Source of the DNA: Anaerolineales bacterium UBA5069
GTDB lineage: Bacteria > Chloroflexota > Anaerolineae > Caldilineales > Caldilineaceae
Direction: 5' to 3'
NCBI GenBank assembly: GCA_002415895.1
Contig: DIAV01000132.1
Location: 3,985-9,103 of the forward strand
Length of the DNA stretch: 5,119 nt
The position numbers and the translations under genes are program-made. The notes under the pieces are model-generated. The model did not search any database, was not told the origin of the DNA, and saw only the letters and a program-made list of their open reading frames with translations. The number at the start of each line of letters is the position of its first letter. Positions within the stretch are counted from its first letter, which is position 1. Positions 5,100 to 5,119 of this stretch are shown here, piece by piece.

Positions 5100-5119
5100 A
5101 CCGCAAAGGCGGAAAGGGC
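5100..5119 (+). repeat. Fragment of GCAAAG-type short repeat at the right edge
   Basis: The sequence from 5102 to 5116 (cgcaaaggcggaaag) matches the minus strand of 17-31 at 13 of 15 positions. It forms part of a purine-rich string that runs off the window. It lies upstream of the minus-strand membrane-protein gene and is inverted relative to the left-edge copy. It probably belongs to a dispersed intergenic repeat. Confidence 0.35.

Overview
The window looks like GC-rich bacterial chromosome, with five protein-coding genes packed tightly on both strands. Several features suggest a member of the Chloroflexota or a related lineage: a GAAC-N4-GTTC SOS box (the Gram-positive/Chloroflexi type of LexA operator), an ImuA/ImuB-type pair, and a methylase-MazG fusion of the YabN type. 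This taxonomic guess is inference from family style only.

Left part (about 1-2140): a minus-strand two-gene operon. It is led by a RecA-like ImuA protein, followed after 12 nt by a Y-family polymerase homologue of the ImuB type. Both proteins appear to have lost catalytic residues of their parent families. The polymerase homologue has lost its metal-binding acids but keeps a C-terminal sliding-clamp motif. The RecA homologue has lost the Walker A Thr, the catalytic Glu and the allosteric Gln. The operon starts from a strong promoter (TTGACA-N18-TATGAT) whose spacer contains a perfect GAAC-N4-GTTC operator, so it reads as a DNA-damage-induced mutagenesis or lesion-tolerance cassette. The polymerase that would do the synthesis (DnaE2 in known systems) is not in the window.

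Middle (about 2140-3151): a divergent intergenic region and then a plus-strand CPBP-family (Rce1/CAAX type) intramembrane protease. A possible 13-codon leader peptide ends in an ATGA overlap with the protease start codon.

Right part (3162-5119): a minus-strand pair reading toward the protease. The first gene encodes a small four-helix membrane protein of unknown function. The second encodes a tetrapyrrole-methylase/MazG fusion likely to act as a nucleotide house-cleaning pyrophosphohydrolase. The MazG-type gene and the protease gene converge with only 10 nt between their stop codons, and a GC-rich hairpin covers the junction.

Both ends of the window carry fragments of a purine-rich GCAAAG-type short repeat in opposite orientation, which probably belong to a dispersed intergenic repeat family. 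No tRNA, rRNA, CRISPR array, insertion sequence or phage gene was seen.
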